Positions 7,117 to 10,481 of a stretch of 10,481 nt of DNA are shown piece by piece. Every line of letters starts with the position of its first letter. Within the stretch, counting starts at the first letter, position 1. Source of the DNA: Planctomycetota bacterium (lineage in GTDB: Bacteria > Planctomycetota > Phycisphaerae > Phycisphaerales > SM1A02). Both the position numbers and the translations under genes were made by a program. The stretch lies in the NCBI GenBank assembly GCA_014381385.1, contig JACNLR010000088.1:1-10481 (forward strand), read 5' to 3'. The notes beneath the pieces were generated by a model. That model had not been told where the DNA came from. It saw only the letters and a list, made by a program, of their open reading frames with translations, and did not search any database.

Positions 7117-10100
7117 TAGTGATGACCGCCTTCCGTTGCGACGGCACCATCAATTGGATTCGTCAATCTCGCAAGATATTTTGTGCGAGATTTTAGGTTC
7201 AGTTCTTCGAGCATCTCGTAAGACCGTTTCTCTTTATGAAGTTTTGACACGCGACTTTCCTTGTCCATCAAGTCGCCAAAGACAATGGCGCCTGCGGGAC
7301 AGGCTTGCTCGCATGCTGTCACGATAGCACCATCTGAAATAGCAACACGCTGATCGGCTTGTTTTTGTGCTTGAGTTTTCTTAATCCAAGCATTTTTCGT
7401 CGCGATTTTCACGCGCTGAATTCGTTGGGTGCAATACGTACATTTCTCCATGACGCCACGCATTCGAACTGTAACGTCAGGATTGAATTGCATCGCACGC
7501 AAGGTTTTACCACCAGATTGCGCTTTGATGTAATAATCAGGTTGTACTTGCAACATGCCGGTAGAGCGCAAAGGATCACGCCGGAAGTAGTCGAAGTAAT
7601 TGAACCGCCGAACTTTAAACGGGCAGTTGTTCGAACAGTACCGAGTGCCAATACAGCGGTTGTACACCATCGTGTTTAGTCCGTCCGAGTCGTGCACGGT
7701 CGCTGCAACTGGGCAGACTTCTTCGCAGGGAGCGTTTTCGCAATGCGAACAGGTCATCGGCTGAATTGCAACCGCGGTTAAATCGTTGCTGTCATATCCA
7801 CCGTGCCCATCGCTACCAAATGCAAAGTAACGGTCAATTCGAATCCAGTGCATTTCGCGACCCATAAGCACTTGGTCCTTGCCGACGATTGGAATGTTGT
7901 TTTCTGCGTGGCACGCTGAAACGCAAGCGTTGCATCCCGTACATGTGGAAAGGTCAATCGCCATGCCCCACTTGTAGCGCGCGCCAACGAATTGTTGTTC
8001 TTCAAATATGGAAAGCGAGTGTGCAGTATGTCCAACATGTTTTGCAAATGCGGGGTCTGCGTTGTATTGGTCAATCGTGCCTTCGCGGAATAGAAGTGGT
8101 AACCGTTCTTGTGTTCCCTTGCCCGGAGTTGAGTTCACTGCGAAGTGCATTTGCGTCGTTGCAAGTGGATATGTATCGCCAGTAACAGAAACTGTTGCTG
8201 GTGCAAACCACATATTTGTCGCTGTCCGTAATGGATAGATGTTCGTTCCAGCACCCTGCGAAACACGGCCAGAATGCGTACGGCCATACCCAAGCGGAAG
8301 CACTATGACGTCGTCTGCAGTTCCAGGAACTGGCAAAGCAGCAATCGAGATGCTTTGACTTCCAACGGAAATTTTTAATTTGTCGCCCTGTTTGACACCA
8401 AGTGATTTTGCAGTCTTTGGTGAAATAAGCGCTGCATTGTCCCATGTTAATTTTGTAATTGTGTCTGGAAGTTCTTGAAGCCAACCATTGTTTGCGTGGC
8501 GACCATCCCAAACTGCGCCAGAGGGCACAAAGCAAGCCGTGTACTTTTCTCCTGCAACAACGGTTCCACCGTCTGGTGCTCGTCGATTTACAGGAGGTGT
8601 TTCAAGCATTGCTGAGTCAGCAACAACACCGTCGTGAACTGCAGTTCGCCATTTGGGATTCCAGTTATCTGCGGACTTTCCAAAAAGCGTTGAGCGCACT
8701 AATGTTTGACCATCCGTTTCTGGATTCCCCGCGAGTATTGCGAGCAGTTCCAACGAGGATAAACCATCAAAGAGAGGCTGAATGAGGGGCTGTCCAACAC
8801 AAACCGTACCATCCGCTGCAAGACCGTCTCCCCAAGATTCAAGCCAGTGCGCAGCGTTTATGTGCCACTTGCAAACCGATGAAGTTTCGTCTTCATACAT
8901 AGATAAATGTAGAGAAAACGGAAGTGCTTTTATCGCTTCACCAAGATTTAAATCTGCAGGTGCATCGAATACAGGATTACCTCCAAGAACAATGACTCCT
9001 TGTGTAGAACCGTTTTGTATTGCTGTAGCAAGTTCTTCAATAGTAGAGTTCGTGCCGATTCCCGCTGATCGGTAGGAAACAGTTGTGCCCACCGCACCAA
9101 GCGTTTCATTCATCCGCGCAGCGAGGTAGTGCACACTTGCTGGCTGACTTGGGCCAGCGAGAACAAGTCCGTGCTTACCCGCATGTTGCAAATCTGCAAC
9201 CATTTTGTCAGCCCACGCTTGTTGGTCTGCAGTAAGCGCAGTAGCGCCTTCGATTGCAACGTCGGTGTGCGCAATCTGTTTTGCAATGTAATTTGCAATC
9301 GCAGCTACAGTTGCGGGATTCATCGAACGACGCTCGTCTGCTTTTGCTCCGGTAATCGAAAGACTAGGCTCTGCAATCCAGACTCGGCTTATATTGCCAT
9401 GTTCTACGTTGCGACCTTCCGCCCAGCCCCTTGTGTTTGGAACTTGCATCGGTCCCGCACCGAGAAAGTCTGCGTCAAGTGAAACCAATGTCGTTGCCTT
9501 TGCAATGTCGTGCACGGGAATCCATTGCCCGCCAAATGCGCTACGTAAACCAAGTTGTTCATTTGTATTTGCTAGGGGTGAATATTCAACCCACATTGCT
9601 TGTGGGTTCTTTTTCATAAATGCACGGCGCATACGTTCAAACGTCGGCGAACTTGATTGCTCGCTTACAACAGCAATGCCATTGCCATCTTTTGGCAAGT
9701 AGGTATTCACCCATTCTTTGAACGCTGCAATCGAAGAAACCTCGCCGTCGTATGTGACTTTGCGACTTCTGTCTGGATCGTATACATCAAGAATCGCTGC
9801 TTGCGTAAACGCATCTGTTTTCCCGTTACTGTCTGGATGCTCTGGATTACCTTCAATTTTAGTTGGTCGACCGTCGTTGCTTGTAACAAGAACGCCTTGG
9901 GATATACCACCAAAATCAAAGCAACTTGCATATTGTTCTGGGATGCCGGGCATCGTATTTTCGGGCCTACTTGCGTAGGGAACAATGTTTTCTTTTGGCC
10001 AACGCCTGCAACCCGCAACACCAAGACCCGCAAGCGCCATGGAGGCGCCCATTATTTTTAGGAAGTGACGCCGACCGTCGCCGGTTGCAAGAAGATCGCT

Positions 10101-10217
10101 TGCACCCTCTGGGAACTCGTCATTCAATTGGGCTTGGAATGCATCGCCTGCGACCACTTCATCAAGTGAGCGCCACCACGCCTGTCCATTTTCATTTTGT
10201 TCATTCAACGATGACAT
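7116..10217 (-). CDS. actB: Alternative complex III subunit ActB (molybdopterin-like plus iron-sulphur protein, Tat lipoprotein)
   Basis: Large periplasmic subunit that carries electrons from quinol to the haem subunits. From the ATG at 10215-10217 it has 1033 residues. The N-terminus is the extended Tat type: WWRSLDEVV near 14-22, twin arginines R49-R50 in RRHFLK, a hydrophobic stretch, then lipobox VAGC with C70. Residues of about 80-690 form a molybdopterin-oxidoreductase-like domain, which in ActB is known to be cofactor-free. The C-terminal ferredoxin domain has four cysteine groups: C759/C762/C765/C769, C823/C826/C831/C835, C855/C861/C865 (CIGTRYC, second cysteine replaced by T858), and C926/C929/C969/C973. 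This fits three [4Fe-4S] clusters and one [3Fe-4S] cluster, as in characterised ACIII. The start overlaps the end of actA by 13 bases. A TTG three codons upstream would also give an open frame, but its only Shine-Dalgarno is directly adjacent. The stop overlaps actC. Confidence 0.96.
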   Translation of the reverse strand: MSSLNEQNENGQAWWRSLDEVVAGDAFQAQLNDEFPEGASDLLATGDGRRHFLKIMGASMALAGLGVAGCRRWPKENIVPYASRPENTMPGIPEQYASCFDFGGISQGVLVTSNDGRPTKIEGNPEHPDSNGKTDAFTQAAILDVYDPDRSRKVTYDGEVSSIAAFKEWVNTYLPKDGNGIAVVSEQSSSPTFERMRRAFMKKNPQAMWVEYSPLANTNEQLGLRSAFGGQWIPVHDIAKATTLVSLDADFLGAGPMQVPNTRGWAEGRNVEHGNISRVWIAEPSLSITGAKADERRSMNPATVAAIANYIAKQIAHTDVAIEGATALTADQQAWADKMVADLQHAGKHGLVLAGPSQPASVHYLAARMNETLGAVGTTVSYRSAGIGTNSTIEELATAIQNGSTQGVIVLGGNPVFDAPADLNLGEAIKALPFSLHLSMYEDETSSVCKWHINAAHWLESWGDGLAADGTVCVGQPLIQPLFDGLSSLELLAILAGNPETDGQTLVRSTLFGKSADNWNPKWRTAVHDGVVADSAMLETPPVNRRAPDGGTVVAGEKYTACFVPSGAVWDGRHANNGWLQELPDTITKLTWDNAALISPKTAKSLGVKQGDKLKISVGSQSISIAALPVPGTADDVIVLPLGYGRTHSGRVSQGAGTNIYPLRTATNMWFAPATVSVTGDTYPLATTQMHFAVNSTPGKGTQERLPLLFREGTIDQYNADPAFAKHVGHTAHSLSIFEEQQFVGARYKWGMAIDLSTCTGCNACVSACHAENNIPIVGKDQVLMGREMHWIRIDRYFAFGSDGHGGYDSNDLTAVAIQPMTCSHCENAPCEEVCPVAATVHDSDGLNTMVYNRCIGTRYCSNNCPFKVRRFNYFDYFRRDPLRSTGMLQVQPDYYIKAQSGGKTLRAMQFNPDVTVRMRGVMEKCTYCTQRIQRVKIATKNAWIKKTQAQKQADQRVAISDGAIVTACEQACPAGAIVFGDLMDKESRVSKLHKEKRSYEMLEELNLKSRTKYLARLTNPIDGAVATEGGHH

Positions 10218-10481
10218 GTGGAGCAATCCTGTGATGGGTTTAAGTTGTTCATTTCACGCCAGTTAATACTGTGCGCAATTTTTTCAGCGTCTGACATGTC
10301 GATGCCCCACTCTAATTGTGTTACTAAATCGGGATTTCGTATGTGCGGGTCGGGATTCCTATGACACTCTAGGCACCAACCCATACTAAGTGTTTCATGC
10401 TGGTACACGGTTTCCATTGTGTCAATACGTCCGTGGCACTCAACGCAACTTACGCCGCGCGTTACATGTGCACTGTGATCA
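10205..10481 (-). CDS. actA: Alternative complex III subunit ActA (multihaem cytochrome c), C-terminal part
   Basis: The frame is open from the right edge to a TGA at 10205-10207, so the start and N-terminus lie outside the window; 91 residues are visible. Three CxxCH haem c motifs are present: CVECH (12-16 of the fragment), CLECH (36-40) and CSTCH (86-90), the last one residue before the C-terminus. Histidines that may serve as second axial ligands include H2, H5, H28 and H46. HRNPDP directly after CLECH, and the segment INWREMNNLNPSQDC, are typical of ActA. ActA subunits usually hold five or more haems and an N-terminal membrane helix; the rest must lie to the right. It takes electrons from the ActB clusters and passes them on. 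Its last 13 bases overlap actB. A methionine codon at 10415-10417 lies inside the frame and should not be read as a start, because a haem motif precedes it. Confidence 0.93.
   Translation of the reverse strand, partial: DHSAHVTRGVSCVECHGRIDTMETVYQHETLSMGWCLECHRNPDPHIRNPDLVTQLEWGIDMSDAEKIAHSINWREMNNLNPSQDCSTCHR
10227..10230 (-). promoter_or_regulatory. Ribosome binding site deciding the actB start
   Basis: The minus strand reads AGGA here, 9 bases before the ATG at 10215-10217, and with no spacing before the TTG at 10224-10226. The spacing favours the ATG. The site lies inside the actA coding sequence. Confidence 0.6.

Noticed and set aside
8071..8535. Minus-strand open frame of 154 codons, and similar ones at 3167-3481 and 4421-4825
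   Set aside because: They are out-of-frame readings inside actB, actF and actE, whose own frames are intact with all expected motifs.
7116..10217. Reading actB/actC as a polysulphide, nitrite or formate-type molybdoenzyme
   Set aside because: The molybdopterin-like and ferredoxin domains are fused in one chain, the third cluster has CIGTRYC, and actA, actD, actE and actF surround it. This is the ACIII arrangement.
10218..10226. TTG at 10224-10226 as the actB start, giving three more residues
   Set aside because: The AGGA would touch the TTG with no spacing, while it is 9 bases from the ATG at 10215-10217. The rarer codon has no advantage.
10205..10417. A separate 70-residue gene starting at the ATG at 10415-10417
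   Set aside because: The frame stays open upstream to the window edge and includes a CVECH haem motif before that methionine, so it is the tail of actA.

Overview
The window is a single, tightly packed operon fragment read entirely on the minus strand. It encodes an aerobic respiratory chain module: alternative complex III (ACIII, quinol:electron-acceptor oxidoreductase) followed directly by a caa3-type haem-copper cytochrome c oxidase. Both window edges cut a gene: actA loses its 5' part at the right edge and the oxidase subunit I gene loses its 3' part at the left edge. The largest gap between neighbouring genes is 9 bases. I see no internal promoter, terminator, RNA gene, repeat, mobile element or CRISPR array.

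Layout in transcription order (right to left): actA (multihaem cytochrome c, C-terminal 91 residues), actB (molybdopterin-like domain plus iron-sulphur domain, Tat lipoprotein), actC (NrfD-like membrane subunit), actD (DUF3341 membrane subunit), actE (monohaem cytochrome c), actF (second NrfD-like membrane subunit), a 113-residue single-helix protein of unknown function, a SCO1/SenC copper chaperone with an extra C-terminal membrane helix, coxB (subunit II with CuA and a fused haem c domain), and coxA (subunit I, first 244 residues).

How the genes work together: known ACIII enzymes oxidise quinol at the membrane face of ActC, and pass electrons through the ActB iron-sulphur clusters and the ActA/ActE haems. 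The direct genetic link to a caa3 oxidase suggests electrons then go to the haem c domain fused to CoxB, to CuA, and to the haem-copper centre in CoxA, possibly inside a supercomplex. SCO would load or reduce CuA. Starts and stops are chained by TAATG, ATGA and GTGA overlaps at most junctions, which points to translational coupling and fixed stoichiometry.

Organism: a Gram-negative-type aerobe with moderate GC. The order ActABCDEF - small protein - SCO - CoxB - CoxA, the form of the CoxB N-terminus and the small protein's C-terminal motif remind me most of Planctomycetota (perhaps Phycisphaerae-like), but this is inference from memory and other ACIII-bearing phyla are possible. Nothing looks horizontally mosaic. 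The system is a known one. The least understood parts are the 113-residue protein, the unusual anchoring of ActE and the extended SCO.
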